This document shows, piece by piece, positions 1-8,521 of a stretch of 64,000 bases of DNA. Origin of the DNA: Kribbella italica (GTDB lineage Bacteria; Actinomycetota; Actinomycetes; Propionibacteriales; Kribbellaceae). A program made the translations under genes and the position numbers. The stretch covers positions 1,860,001 through 1,924,000 of the forward strand of contig NZ_JACHMY010000001.1 in the NCBI RefSeq assembly GCF_014205135.1, written 5' to 3'. The first letter of the stretch is position 1. Every line of letters starts with the position of its first letter. Below the pieces are notes generated by a model. That model was not told the DNA's origin. It was given only the letters and a program-made list of their open reading frames with translations, and searched no databases.

Positions 1-2148
1 GGCCGGTCGATCGGTGTGCACCTGCTGCTGGCCAGCCAGCGGGTCGAGGGCGGCAAGCTGCGCGGCCTGGAGACCTACCTGTCGTACCGGCTGGGTCTGC
101 GGACGTTCTCCGAGGAGGAGAGCCGCACGGTGCTCGACACCGAGGACGCGTTCCACCTGCCGCCGCTGCCCGGCTTCGGGTACCTGAAGGTCGACACGAG
201 CGTGTACCAGCGCTTCCGCGCGGCCTACGTGTCCGGACCGTACAAGGGCCGCGTGGTGCCGGAGGAGGAGAAGGCCAAGGACGGTCCCGCCGTCCGGCCG
301 TACCTCGTCACGCCGTACCAGCAGCCCGACCTGGCCAAGCTCGCGGCCGAGGACGAGAAGAAGGACGACAAGGACGACTCGACCGAACGCAGCACCGGGC
401 CGACCGTGCTCGGGGTGTTCGTCGACCAGGTCAAGCCGGCCGCGACGGCGGTCCCGCAGGTGTGGCTGCCGCCGCTGCCGAAGGTCTGCACGCTGGACCA
501 GGTCGGTGGCCCGGTCGACATCACTGCCGCGCGCGGCCTGCAGTACGCCGTACCGGCGCCGCCGATGGCGCCCGCGATCGGTGTGATCGACGACCCGCGC
601 AAGCAGAGCCAGAGCGTGTTCCGGCTAGACCTGACCCACACCGGCGGGCACTGCGCGCTGATCGGCGGGCCGTCGTCGGGCAAGACGACGTTCCTGCGCA
701 CCCTGGTCACGTCGCTGGCGCACAGCTACACGCCCCAGGAGGTCGCGATCTACGCGATCGACCTGGCCGGTGGTGGCCTGCAGCCGCTGGCCGACCTGCC
801 GCACGTCGGTGGCGTCGCGATCCGGACCGACCGGGAGAAGATCCGCCGGACGCTGGAGGAGGTCCGCGGCATGCTCGACCAGCGCGAGATCGTCTTCCGC
901 GACCGGGGGATCGACACGATGGAACGGCTGCGCACGATGCACGCCGCGGGCGAGCTGCCCGAGCTGCCGGTCGCCGACGTCGTCCTGGTACTGGACAACT
1001 ACGGCGCGATCAAGACGACGTTCGACGAGCTGGAGGAGCCGATCGCGGACCTGGTCCAGCGCGGCAGCAGCTACGGGATCCACATGGTCACCGCGATGCT
1101 GCGCTGGAGCGACGTCCGGATGGCGACCCAGACGCTGTTCGGCACGGTGCTGGAGCTGCGGCTGAACGACCCGTCGGACTCCAACATCGACCGCCGGCTG
1201 CAGGAGACGATGCGCAACGCCGGGCCGGGCCGCGTGCTCACCCCGCGCGGCAAGCTGTTCGGTCAGCTGGCGCTGCCGCGGACGGACAGCCTGTTGCAGG
1301 ACGACGACCTCAGCGAGGCGATCCAGGGCCAGGCGCTGGCACTGGGCTCCGCCTGGCAGGGGCCGACCGCGCCGCGCGTCCGGGTGCTCCCGCACAAGCT
1401 GGAGCGGTCGACCATGCCCGGTCCGCAGCAAGAACCCGTACGGGTGCCGATCGGCCTGGACGAGACGGCGATGGCGCCGGTCCTGCTCGACCTGTTCGAG
1501 CGCGACGGGAACCTGGTGATCTTCGGCGACACCGCGTCCGGCAAGACCAACCTGCTGAAGCTGATCCTGGAGCAGCTCACCGACCGGTACAGCTCGGACG
1601 AGGTCGTGTTCGCGGTGATGGACCCGCGGCGCGGTCTGCGCGGGTTCCTCCCGGACAAGTACCTGGGCGGCTACGCGACCAGTGGCCGGGTCGGGGCCGG
1701 GCTGGCCGCCGGTGTGGCCGGCGAGCTGGAGAAGCGGCTGCCGGACGACCTGAACGACGCGGCCCCGCCGCCGGTCGCCGGTCCGAAGGTGATCGTCGTC
1801 GCCGACGACTACGACCTGCTGACCAGTGGTGGCCAGGCGCCGATGGACCCGTTCCTGCCGTACATCGCCTCCGGCCGCGACATCAGCCTGCACTTCGTGA
1901 TCGCCCGCCGGGCCGCCGGTGCCGGGCGCGCGATGTACGAACCGTTCCTGACCACGGTGATGGAGTCCGGTACCGCCGGTTTGGTGCTGTCGGGCGACAA
2001 GGCCGAGGGCGCGCTGTTCACCGGTGCCGTCCCGGGCAACTACCCGCCGGGCCGCGGGCTGTTCGTCCGCCGCGGTGAGCGGCCCTCCCTGATCCAGACC
2101 GCACTGGCGGACGCGACCACGTCCGCTGCCGACCCGAAGGCGGAGTGA
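1..2148 (+). CDS. eccC: Type VII secretion ATPase EccC, C-terminal part (5' truncated)
   Basis: This is the motor ATPase of the ESX/type VII secretion system, an FtsK/SpoIIIE-like protein that recognises and drives substrates through the membrane complex. The frame is open from base 1, so the N-terminal membrane segments and most of the first ATPase domain lie outside the window. The visible 715 residues hold the end of domain 1 (LLLASQRVEG) and two complete FtsK domains. Their Walker A loops are intact: GPSSGKTT near visible residue 222 and GDTASGKTN near 509, so both downstream domains keep the lysine. Four bases upstream of the next GTG (overlap-free spacing of one base) it leads into the DUF6177-like genes and eccD, which confirms the type VII context. 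Confidence 0.95.
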   Translation, partial: GRSIGVHLLLASQRVEGGKLRGLETYLSYRLGLRTFSEEESRTVLDTEDAFHLPPLPGFGYLKVDTSVYQRFRAAYVSGPYKGRVVPEEEKAKDGPAVRPYLVTPYQQPDLAKLAAEDEKKDDKDDSTERSTGPTVLGVFVDQVKPAATAVPQVWLPPLPKVCTLDQVGGPVDITAARGLQYAVPAPPMAPAIGVIDDPRKQSQSVFRLDLTHTGGHCALIGGPSSGKTTFLRTLVTSLAHSYTPQEVAIYAIDLAGGGLQPLADLPHVGGVAIRTDREKIRRTLEEVRGMLDQREIVFRDRGIDTMERLRTMHAAGELPELPVADVVLVLDNYGAIKTTFDELEEPIADLVQRGSSYGIHMVTAMLRWSDVRMATQTLFGTVLELRLNDPSDSNIDRRLQETMRNAGPGRVLTPRGKLFGQLALPRTDSLLQDDDLSEAIQGQALALGSAWQGPTAPRVRVLPHKLERSTMPGPQQEPVRVPIGLDETAMAPVLLDLFERDGNLVIFGDTASGKTNLLKLILEQLTDRYSSDEVVFAVMDPRRGLRGFLPDKYLGGYATSGRVGAGLAAGVAGELEKRLPDDLNDAAPPPVAGPKVIVVADDYDLLTSGGQAPMDPFLPYIASGRDISLHFVIARRAAGAGRAMYEPFLTTVMESGTAGLVLSGDKAEGALFTGAVPGNYPPGRGLFVRRGERPSLIQTALADATTSAADPKAE

Positions 2149-2149
2149 A

Positions 2150-2566
2150 GTGAGCTACGACGTGGTGGCACTGATCGACGGCAGGCCGTCGTACCAGGAT
2201 GTGCTCGCCGGCATGATGGCCGCGGGACCGGACTGGCTGGTGCGTGAGGTCTCCGACGGCGCGGTACTGCAGCTGTGCTCCCCGGACGGGGTGCCGCTGG
2301 CCTCGCTGGAGGCGCCGATCCTGATCCAGGTGCCCGGTGAGGTCGAGCGGCTGCTCGGTCCGGAGCTGGCCGGCACGCAGACCCCGGTCTGGTGGATGGA
2401 GGTCCGGGCCAACCCGCAGGAGGGCGGTCCGGAGCTCGCCGACCGGTACGCCGAGAAGCTGGTCGAGCGGCTGGGTGGCAGAGTGTGGAAGCCTGTCCCG
2501 CCCCCGTTCAACCCGCCCACCCCTGCCGCACCCGCGCAGAACGCTGCTGGAGGCCAGCATGCCTAA
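2150..2566 (+). CDS. DUF6177-like protein, N-terminal half (type VII locus)
   Basis: The protein has 138 residues and unknown function. The GTG start sits one base after the eccC stop, so translation is probably coupled. The sequence is a compact globular domain (MSYDVVALIDGRPSYQ at the start, then EAPILIQVPGEVERLLG and WWMEVRA) that ends in a Pro/Ala-rich stretch. From memory, Streptomyces type VII loci encode a single larger protein (DUF6177) whose first half resembles this gene and whose second half resembles the next one. Here the two halves are separate reading frames that overlap by 8 bases. I infer a role as an accessory protein of the secretion system. No enzymatic motif is visible. 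Confidence 0.8.
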   Translation: MSYDVVALIDGRPSYQDVLAGMMAAGPDWLVREVSDGAVLQLCSPDGVPLASLEAPILIQVPGEVERLLGPELAGTQTPVWWMEVRANPQEGGPELADRYAEKLVERLGGRVWKPVPPPFNPPTPAAPAQNAAGGQHA

Positions 2567-3605
2567 CCCGGTCGAGCTCAGCCCGGCGATCGACATCCGG
2601 ACCGACAAGGTCGTCGTGATCATGCAGGACCGCCCGGTGGTCGGCATGTCCGCGTGGATGGTCGACGCGCTCGCGGCCGCGGAGGCGGAAGGCCTCGGCC
2701 TGCAGCTGGTCACCCCGGCGACTACGCAGCTCACCTTCAACGCCCGGACGACCCTGTTCCGGGGGGTCGAGTCACGCTGGGTGGTGACCGAGCCGAACGG
2801 TGAGGGCGCGTACGACGGCCAGGGCGGCTCGAAGCTGCAGTGGGACGGCCAGATGTTCGCGGCCGTCGCGGCCGGCGAGCAGGACAAGGTCGACATGAGC
2901 CCGACCTTCGCGGCGGTCGAGCTGGAGCTGCCGTGGCAGCTGATGATCACCGCCCGGGTCCGGTACCAGGCGCTCGAGACGACGGTCGTCGGCAAGGCCT
3001 CCGAGCAGCTGTTCGAGGACCTGACCGGTGCCGCGCCGGCAGGCTGGGGCACGGCCGAGCCGGTCACCCAGCCCTGGAACGTCGGCCAGCTCACGGCGTA
3101 CTGCCGTCGCCGGGCGCCGAAGCCGACCTGGCTGTCGCTGAGCGGCGGCAAGGACGGGCTGAGCGCGGCGGGCGCGGTGGAGATCCACCGCCGTCCGGCT
3201 GGGCTGGAGGAGGTCATCACGATGGCCGTCTCCACTCCGGACGGCCTGCCGTCGCAGGACGCCGTACGCAAGGTGGCGGAGCGGCTGGCGAACTCCTTCA
3301 CACTGGTCTCGTTCTTCGCCCAGGGCACGCGTGGCAACGGCAAGGACACCAACGCGATCCCGCACTGGACCGGCGTACCGGCTCCGATGGCGATGGCGGT
3401 CGGGAACGAGGCCCTGCAGGGCACCGGCGCCGAGAAGGCACTGGACCTGACCGGCGTCGCCGAGATCACTCCGGTGAAGATCGGCCCGTCCGGTACGCCG
3501 GCGGTCTGGTACCCGATCGGCGACGGCAAGAACCAGCTGGACTGGAACGTCTACAGCGCGCTGCTCGGCCGGCTGGTGCCGCCGGGTGCGCCGGTGGCCG
3601 GCTGA
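2559..3605 (+). CDS. DUF6177-like protein, C-terminal half (type VII locus)
   Basis: The protein has 348 residues and unknown function. The ATG at 2559 was chosen because a strong GGAGG at 2549-2553 lies five bases before it and because the protein begins cleanly (MPNPVELSPAIDIRTDK). It overlaps the previous gene by 8 bases (ATGCCTAA). Conserved-looking stretches are VVIMQDRPVVGMSAWM near residue 20, PAGWGTAEPVTQPWNVGQLT near the middle and PAVWYPIGDGKNQLDWN at the end. No membrane segment or signal peptide is visible. It most likely works with the upstream 138-residue protein as a two-chain version of DUF6177, next to eccC and eccD. This is family resemblance from memory plus context, not a demonstrated function. 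Confidence 0.8.
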   Translation: MPNPVELSPAIDIRTDKVVVIMQDRPVVGMSAWMVDALAAAEAEGLGLQLVTPATTQLTFNARTTLFRGVESRWVVTEPNGEGAYDGQGGSKLQWDGQMFAAVAAGEQDKVDMSPTFAAVELELPWQLMITARVRYQALETTVVGKASEQLFEDLTGAAPAGWGTAEPVTQPWNVGQLTAYCRRRAPKPTWLSLSGGKDGLSAAGAVEIHRRPAGLEEVITMAVSTPDGLPSQDAVRKVAERLANSFTLVSFFAQGTRGNGKDTNAIPHWTGVPAPMAMAVGNEALQGTGAEKALDLTGVAEITPVKIGPSGTPAVWYPIGDGKNQLDWNVYSALLGRLVPPGAPVAG

Positions 3606-3658
3606 ACCACGCCGGTAGTACTCGCTCAGTAGTAGCAACGATCAGAGAGGTGTGACGG

Positions 3659-4984
3659 GTGGCTGCGGTCTACAGCCGGGTGACCATCATCGGGCGGCAG
3701 CGTCAGATGGACGCCGTACTGCCGGTCGACGAGCCGTTGGGCCGGTTGATGCCGGACCTGCTCCGGATGCTCGGCGAACCGGTCGATCCGTCGCCGCGGC
3801 GCCGGTACCTGACCACCCCGACCGGTCAGACGGTCTCGCTGGAACTGACGCTGGGCTCGGCCCAGATCGGTGACGGCGCGGTGCTCCGGCTGGCCGCCGA
3901 GGGCGAGGTCCCGCCGCCACCGACCGTGTACGACGTGGCCGAGGAGGCGGTGGACGACCTCGAACGCCGGGGGACCACCTTCCAGCGCAAGCACCGTCAG
4001 TGGGCCTCGGGCGCCGCGCTGATCTTCGCCCTGCTGGCCGGAGCGATCGCCCTGGTCCGGGCGACGCAGCCGGACGTCGCCGCGTTCGTGCTGCTGGTCG
4101 TCGGGATCATCACTGGTCTCGGCGGCGTCGTACTGGGCCGGGCCAACCAGCGGGCGACCGCAATCACGCTGCTGGTGGTCACTCCGGTCCTGCTCGCCAT
4201 CGTGGCCTGGTCGCTCGGGATGTCCGAGGACTGGTCGGTGCCGATGCGCGGTGGCATCGTCGCGCTCGCCCTGGGCGTCGGCCCGCTGCTGTTCGCGATG
4301 GCCGGCCTGGCCGGTGGCGGTCTGGTCGGCGGCGGTACGGCGATGATCTTCGCGGTGATCTGGATCGTCGGGGTCGGCGCGGGCGTCTCCGTGGACAAGC
4401 TGAGCGCGCTGATCGCGGCGGTCGCGGTGCTGCTGCTCGGGGTGCTGCCCCGGCTGGCGCTGTCGCTGTCCGGGCTGACCGCGCTGGACGACGTACGGGC
4501 CCGTGGCAACGAGATCGGCCGCCCGGACGTCGAGGCGGCGCTGAACGCGGCGCACGTCGGCCTGGCGCTGTCCGCCACGGCGATCGCGCTCTGGTCGGCC
4601 GCCGCGGGTCTCGTGCTCGCGCTGCACGGCTCGGCGTGGACGGTGAGCATCGCGGCCCTGTTGGCGTTGCTGCTGTGCTCGCGTTCGCGGTTGTACCCGC
4701 TGGCCGCGGAGGTGCTCGGACTGTTCGCCGCTGCTGGAGTTGTGATCGCCGCGCTGGTCCAGGATCTGTCCCAGCAGTCGGTGGGTGGCACACTGGTAGC
4801 AGTCGGACTGCTCGTGGTGGTGGCGATGGTCGGAGGCTTCGGTCTCTCCTGGACCCCGCAGGACCACGTGCAGGTCCGGCTCGGTCAGGTCCTGGACCAG
4901 GTCCAGGTGCTGGCTGTGGTGGCGCTGGTCCCGTTGGTGCTCGGTGCCTTCGGGGTGTTCAGCGATCTGCTCGACGTCTTCTGA
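3659..4984 (+). CDS. eccD: Type VII secretion integral membrane protein EccD
   Basis: This is the channel-forming membrane subunit of the ESX secretion complex. Residues 1 to about 85 form the ubiquitin-like (YukD) domain (SRVTIIGRQRQMDAVLP), followed by a linker (EEAVDDLERRG). About eleven hydrophobic helices then run from residue 115 to the C-terminus, as expected for EccD, and the 441-residue length is typical. The GTG start is preceded by AGAGAGG at 3644-3650 with eight-base spacing. The gene is flanked by the DUF6177-like genes and, nine bases downstream, the EspI-like gene, so it is part of the same operon. Confidence 0.92.
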   Translation: MAAVYSRVTIIGRQRQMDAVLPVDEPLGRLMPDLLRMLGEPVDPSPRRRYLTTPTGQTVSLELTLGSAQIGDGAVLRLAAEGEVPPPPTVYDVAEEAVDDLERRGTTFQRKHRQWASGAALIFALLAGAIALVRATQPDVAAFVLLVVGIITGLGGVVLGRANQRATAITLLVVTPVLLAIVAWSLGMSEDWSVPMRGGIVALALGVGPLLFAMAGLAGGGLVGGGTAMIFAVIWIVGVGAGVSVDKLSALIAAVAVLLLGVLPRLALSLSGLTALDDVRARGNEIGRPDVEAALNAAHVGLALSATAIALWSAAAGLVLALHGSAWTVSIAALLALLLCSRSRLYPLAAEVLGLFAAAGVVIAALVQDLSQQSVGGTLVAVGLLVVVAMVGGFGLSWTPQDHVQVRLGQVLDQVQVLAVVALVPLVLGAFGVFSDLLDVF

Positions 4985-4993
4985 TCGGATGGT

Positions 4994-6412
4994 ATGACCG
5001 GGCCGAACTGGCAGGCGGACATGATGGCCCGCCTCGACGACAAGCCTGCGGCGGCCGGCCCTCCGGCCGCGCCGCAGCAGCCCGCCCCTCACCAGGCGCA
5101 GGCGCCGGTGGAGCAGACGATGACGCCTCCGCCCGCGCCGACCGGTGGTGGGTGGGGTGCACCTGTGCCTCCGCAGCAGCAAGTACCTCAGTACGAGCAG
5201 CAGTACGCGCCGCCGCAGCAGTACCAGCAGCAGCCTCCGCCGCAGCAGCAGTACCAGGACCCTCAGTACCAGCAGCAGTGGCAGCAGCCGCCGCCTCAGC
5301 AGTACCAGCCGCCGTACTACCCGCCGCAGCAGCAGTACGCGCCGCCGCAGTACCAGCAGCAACCGCCGCCTGAGCAGCAGCAGTACCAGCAGCCGCCGTA
5401 CCCGCAGTACCAGCAGCCCCCGGTGCAGCACTACGAGCAGCAGTATCAGCAGCAGCCGCCCCAGGGCGACGGCAGCTGGAACACGCCGCAGCCGCAGGGG
5501 CCGAGCGGCTGGGACAACCCGATGCCCGACGGCGGTCCTGGGCGCCAGGCGTACACACCGCAGTACCAGGACCCGCTCGGCGGAGCGTTGCCGGTGGCAA
5601 CGAACACGGTCGGCCTGCAGCACGAGGAGAAGCCGGGCGGCTTCCTGCGCAAGGTCGGCCGGTTCGCGGCCGAGGCCGCCTACATCGCCGGCGCCTCGGG
5701 CCGGATGCAGCGCGACGTCGAGAACATCGCGGTGATCCGCCGCCCGATCGGCATCGGCCGGATGATCGGCGTGCTCGGCCCGGTCCCGCAGAGCGGTACG
5801 TCGACCGTCACCGCGCTGCTGGCCGACACGATCGCGTCGCAGCGCAGCGACCTCGTGCTCGCCGTCGACGCGTTCCCGCTCGAGGGCAAGCTGACCCACC
5901 GGCTCGACCAGGGCATCGCGAACACGCCGAGCTCCCGGGTCCAGCTGGCCCGCGCCGACTCGACCGCGGACGCGATCAGCGACGTGCTGGCCTCGCGCAA
6001 CGTCGGCGGCGCGAACCAGATCCCGATCTCGCTGGTCGACTGCCCGGCCGGCCTGTTCGACGAGGCCACGGCGTACGTCGCCGGCTCGTCGCACGCGGTC
6101 GCCCTGGTGATCCCGACGGCGCGTGAGGACGCTCCGGCGAGCATCGCCCAGCTCGACCAGCTGACCCCGGAGGGTCAGCAGATGCTGGTCCAGAAGGGTC
6201 TGGTGATCATCGCGGAGAACCGGCCCGACGACCCGGAGCCGGTCCGCTGGCTGCAGTCGGCCGTCTCCGACCGCGGTCTCGGGTACGTCGTCCTCCCGTA
6301 CGACGCGCACTTCCAGCACGCCTGGCCGCTGCGCCCGGAGATGCTCGAGCCGGCCACCCGGCGTGCGGCGCTGGAGATGGCCGCCCGGCTGGTCGAGCGC
6401 GCAACGCGTTGA
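4994..6412 (+). CDS. EspI-like Q/P/Y-rich protein with a MinD-type domain lacking the Walker lysine
   Basis: The protein has 472 residues in two parts. Residues 1 to about 195 are low complexity, built of Gln, Pro and Tyr (repeats of the QYQQQPP type), and are probably disordered. Residues about 225-472 form a ParA/MinD-type P-loop fold (IGVLGPVPQSGTSTVTALL, then DLVLAVDAFPLEG). The loop that should read GK(S/T)T reads GTST, and the MinD signature lysine is also missing, so ATP hydrolysis by the usual mechanism is unlikely. The layout (disordered Pro-rich arm plus MinD domain) is that of EspI-type proteins of ESX-1 loci. It follows eccD by nine bases. I infer a cytosolic regulator or scaffold of the secretion complex. 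Confidence 0.8.
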   Translation: MTGPNWQADMMARLDDKPAAAGPPAAPQQPAPHQAQAPVEQTMTPPPAPTGGGWGAPVPPQQQVPQYEQQYAPPQQYQQQPPPQQQYQDPQYQQQWQQPPPQQYQPPYYPPQQQYAPPQYQQQPPPEQQQYQQPPYPQYQQPPVQHYEQQYQQQPPQGDGSWNTPQPQGPSGWDNPMPDGGPGRQAYTPQYQDPLGGALPVATNTVGLQHEEKPGGFLRKVGRFAAEAAYIAGASGRMQRDVENIAVIRRPIGIGRMIGVLGPVPQSGTSTVTALLADTIASQRSDLVLAVDAFPLEGKLTHRLDQGIANTPSSRVQLARADSTADAISDVLASRNVGGANQIPISLVDCPAGLFDEATAYVAGSSHAVALVIPTAREDAPASIAQLDQLTPEGQQMLVQKGLVIIAENRPDDPEPVRWLQSAVSDRGLGYVVLPYDAHFQHAWPLRPEMLEPATRRAALEMAARLVERATR

Positions 6413-6546
6413 ACAAGTTTCCGCCGTCGCTTGAACCGATCCGCTGATCCGGCCGTTCCTCCTGGTACGGCCCGGTTTGGCAGGGTCGGGTAGAACAACA
6501 GGTAGCAGAGCGTTCAACTACATCCAGCTCACGGAGGTCCAGATTC

Positions 6547-7080
6547 ATGAGCGACGACAGAACGGCCAAGCTCGACCGGGTGATCGCAGATGTGCGGGAC
6601 CGCCGATCGGTGCTGCGCGGTGCCGCCGTGGCAGGGCTGGCGGGCGTGAGTGTGCCGTTGCTCGCGGCGTGCGGTGGCGATGGCGACGCAGGCGGTACGC
6701 CGAGCAGCGCCCCGACCAGTTCGGCGCCGTCCGACGCCCCGACGTCGGCACCCAGCTCGGCGCCCTCCTCGGCGCCGTCCAGCGGCGGTGGCCCGGTGCT
6801 CGGGCCGGCCTCGGACGTCCCGGTCGGCGGCGGCGCGGTGTTCAAGGACGCGAAGGTGGTCGTCACCCAGCCGACCGCCGGGCAGTACAAGGGATTCACC
6901 GCCGTGTGCACGCACAGCGGGTGCATCGTGGCGAAGGTCGAGAACGGTGAGATCGACTGCAACTGCCACGGCAGCAAGTTCAGCGCCACCGACGGCAGCG
7001 TCGTGAACGGCCCGGCCCGCGACCCGCTGGCCGCGGTCACCGTCTCGGTCCAGGGCGGCAACATCGTCGGCTCCGCCTGA
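6547..7080 (+). CDS. Tat-exported Rieske [2Fe-2S] lipoprotein
   Basis: This is an extracytoplasmic Rieske protein of 177 residues. A twin-arginine signal (RDRRSVLRGAAVAG, residues about 18-32) ends in a lipobox (LLAAC), so it is probably exported folded with its cluster and lipid-anchored. A Ser/Pro/Ala-rich tether follows. The cluster motifs are CTHSGC and CNCHGS, which contain both Cys-His pairs and the two extra disulfide cysteines of high-potential Rieske proteins. GGAGG at 6533-6537 precedes the ATG. It stands alone, separated from the secretion operon by 134 bases and closed by a strong hairpin. Its redox partner cannot be deduced from the neighbours. Confidence 0.9.
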   Translation: MSDDRTAKLDRVIADVRDRRSVLRGAAVAGLAGVSVPLLAACGGDGDAGGTPSSAPTSSAPSDAPTSAPSSAPSSAPSSGGGPVLGPASDVPVGGGAVFKDAKVVVTQPTAGQYKGFTAVCTHSGCIVAKVENGEIDCNCHGSKFSATDGSVVNGPARDPLAAVTVSVQGGNIVGSA

Positions 7081-7089
7081 CGCAGGAGG

Positions 7090-7138
7090 GGTACGACGAA
7101 GGACCCGGCCGGGGAGAGGCCGGGTCCTTCGTCGTACC
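7090..7138. terminator. Perfect 21-bp-stem bidirectional terminator
   Basis: Bases 7090-7110 and 7118-7138 are exact reverse complements around a seven-base loop (GGGGAGA). The hairpin lies between the convergent Rieske and subtilisin genes and has no U-run. It probably ends both transcripts, mainly the Rieske one. Confidence 0.85.
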
Positions 7139-7140
7139 GG

Positions 7141-7174
7141 CCCCGGCTCGGCAGGGGGGAGGACCGAGCCGGGG
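7141..7174. terminator. Second hairpin behind the subtilisin gene
   Basis: CCCCGGCTCGG at 7141-7151 pairs exactly with CCGAGCCGGGG at 7164-7174. It lies just downstream of the minus-strand subtilisin gene ending at 7187, so it probably terminates that transcript, in tandem with the 21-bp hairpin. Confidence 0.7.
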
Positions 7175-7186
7175 GCGTTCAGCGGG

Positions 7187-8416
7187 TTACTTCTGCGCGG
7201 CCGGGTCGACGGCGCCGACGAACAGGAGCTTGTTCGGGGAACCGGCGCCGGGCTCGCCGACCTTGTCCGGGGTCGAGGCACCGAGCAGGCCGGTCGCGAC
7301 GTCGGCCGGAGTGGCGTCCGGGTGGTCGGCCAGGTAGAGCGCGATGCCACCGGCGACGTGCGGCGTGGCCATCGACGTACCGCTCATCGTGTCGGTCGCG
7401 TCCGGCCCCGTGATCCCGACCGACTCCACGTCGACGCCGGGTGCGAACAGGTCGACGCACTTGCCGAAGTTCGAGAACGAGGCCTTCGCGTCGGCGTCGT
7501 CGGTCGCGCCGACGGTGATCGCCGAGGGCTCCTTGGCCGGCGAGGTGGTGCAGGCGTCCGCGGTGTCGTTGCCAGCAGCAACGGCGTACGTCACGCCGGC
7601 GTCGACCGACGCCTTCACCGCCGCGTCGAGCGCCGCGTCCGCGCCGCCGCCGAGGCTCATGTTGGCCACGGCCGGCTTCTTCGCGTTGGCGGTCACCCAC
7701 TCGATCCCGGCCACCACGGACTCGGTCGAGCCCGAGCCGGCGCAGTCGAGCACGCGGACGCCGAACACCTTCGCGCCCTTGGCCAGCCCGTAGGTCTCAC
7801 CGGCGATCGTGCCCGCGACGTGGCTGCCGTGCCCGGCGCAGTCGATGCCCTCCTTGCCGTCGCCGACGGTGTCGGTGCCGACCGAGGCGCGGCCGCCGAA
7901 GTCCTTGTGGTCGGGGTAGATGCCGGTGTCGATCACGTAGACGTTCACGTTCTCCGCGGTCGACGACCCGGTGTACTTCTTGTCCAGCGGCAGGTCCCGC
8001 TGGTCCGACCGGTCCAGGCCCCACGGCGGGTTGTCCTGGTTGGCCTTCATCGTCTGGTTCTGCTGCACGAACGCGACCCGCTCGTCGCCGGCCAGCTTCT
8101 TCGCCTGGTCCTCACTCATCGCGGCGGAGAAGCCCTGGATCGACGCGCTGAACTGCTTGCGCACGGTCGCGTCGTACGACGCCGCCAGGCTCTGCGTGGT
8201 GGCCTTGGTCGCCGCGACCGACCGCTCGCCCTTGAGCACGACGACGTAGCTACCGGGAATCGCCGTGGCGCTTCCGGCGCCGCGGACGGTGGCGGCCGCC
8301 GGCTCGTCGGCGTTGCTCGCGACGCCGGTGGCGACGAGACCCGACACGGCCAGCGCCGAAGCGGCGGCCGCGCCGAGCAGTGCTCTGGTACGGCGGGATG
8401 GGGTGACTGGGGACAT
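7187..8416 (-). CDS. Secreted subtilisin-like serine protease (S8, proteinase K/aqualysin type)
   Basis: This is an extracellular endopeptidase of 409 residues. An N-terminal signal peptide (TRALLGAAAASALAVSGLVA) is followed by an I9-type propeptide (SYVVVLKGERSV to about residue 125) that normally folds and inhibits the enzyme until cleaved. The catalytic triad is complete: Asp163 in YVIDTG, His196 in GHGSHVAG and Ser348 in SGTSMATPHVAGG. The ATG at 8416 was preferred over upstream starts because it begins the signal peptide and has AGGGAG nine to ten bases before it. It is a close paralog of the next upstream gene and lacks that gene's Pro/Thr tail. Confidence 0.93.
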   Translation of the reverse strand: MSPVTPSRRTRALLGAAAASALAVSGLVATGVASNADEPAAATVRGAGSATAIPGSYVVVLKGERSVAATKATTQSLAASYDATVRKQFSASIQGFSAAMSEDQAKKLAGDERVAFVQQNQTMKANQDNPPWGLDRSDQRDLPLDKKYTGSSTAENVNVYVIDTGIYPDHKDFGGRASVGTDTVGDGKEGIDCAGHGSHVAGTIAGETYGLAKGAKVFGVRVLDCAGSGSTESVVAGIEWVTANAKKPAVANMSLGGGADAALDAAVKASVDAGVTYAVAAGNDTADACTTSPAKEPSAITVGATDDADAKASFSNFGKCVDLFAPGVDVESVGITGPDATDTMSGTSMATPHVAGGIALYLADHPDATPADVATGLLGASTPDKVGEPGAGSPNKLLFVGAVDPAAQK

Positions 8417-8521
8417 GGGCGGTATCTCCCTCTGCAAGTGCGTGCGGCCCGGTGCCTCACGCTCGGTCCTGCCGTACACCCTGGGTGACAGACCGTGCTC
8501 GCCGCTCATCCCAATCGGTGG

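Noticed and set aside
5170..5470. Glutamine/proline repeat region as a possible DNA tandem array or mobile repeat
   Set aside because: The periodicity is explained by CAG/CCG/TAC codons of the low-complexity protein segment in one frame.
3626..6517. A 963-codon minus-strand frame across eccD and the EspI-like gene
   Set aside because: The product is Arg/Leu-rich and repetitive, and it covers two well-supported plus-strand genes.
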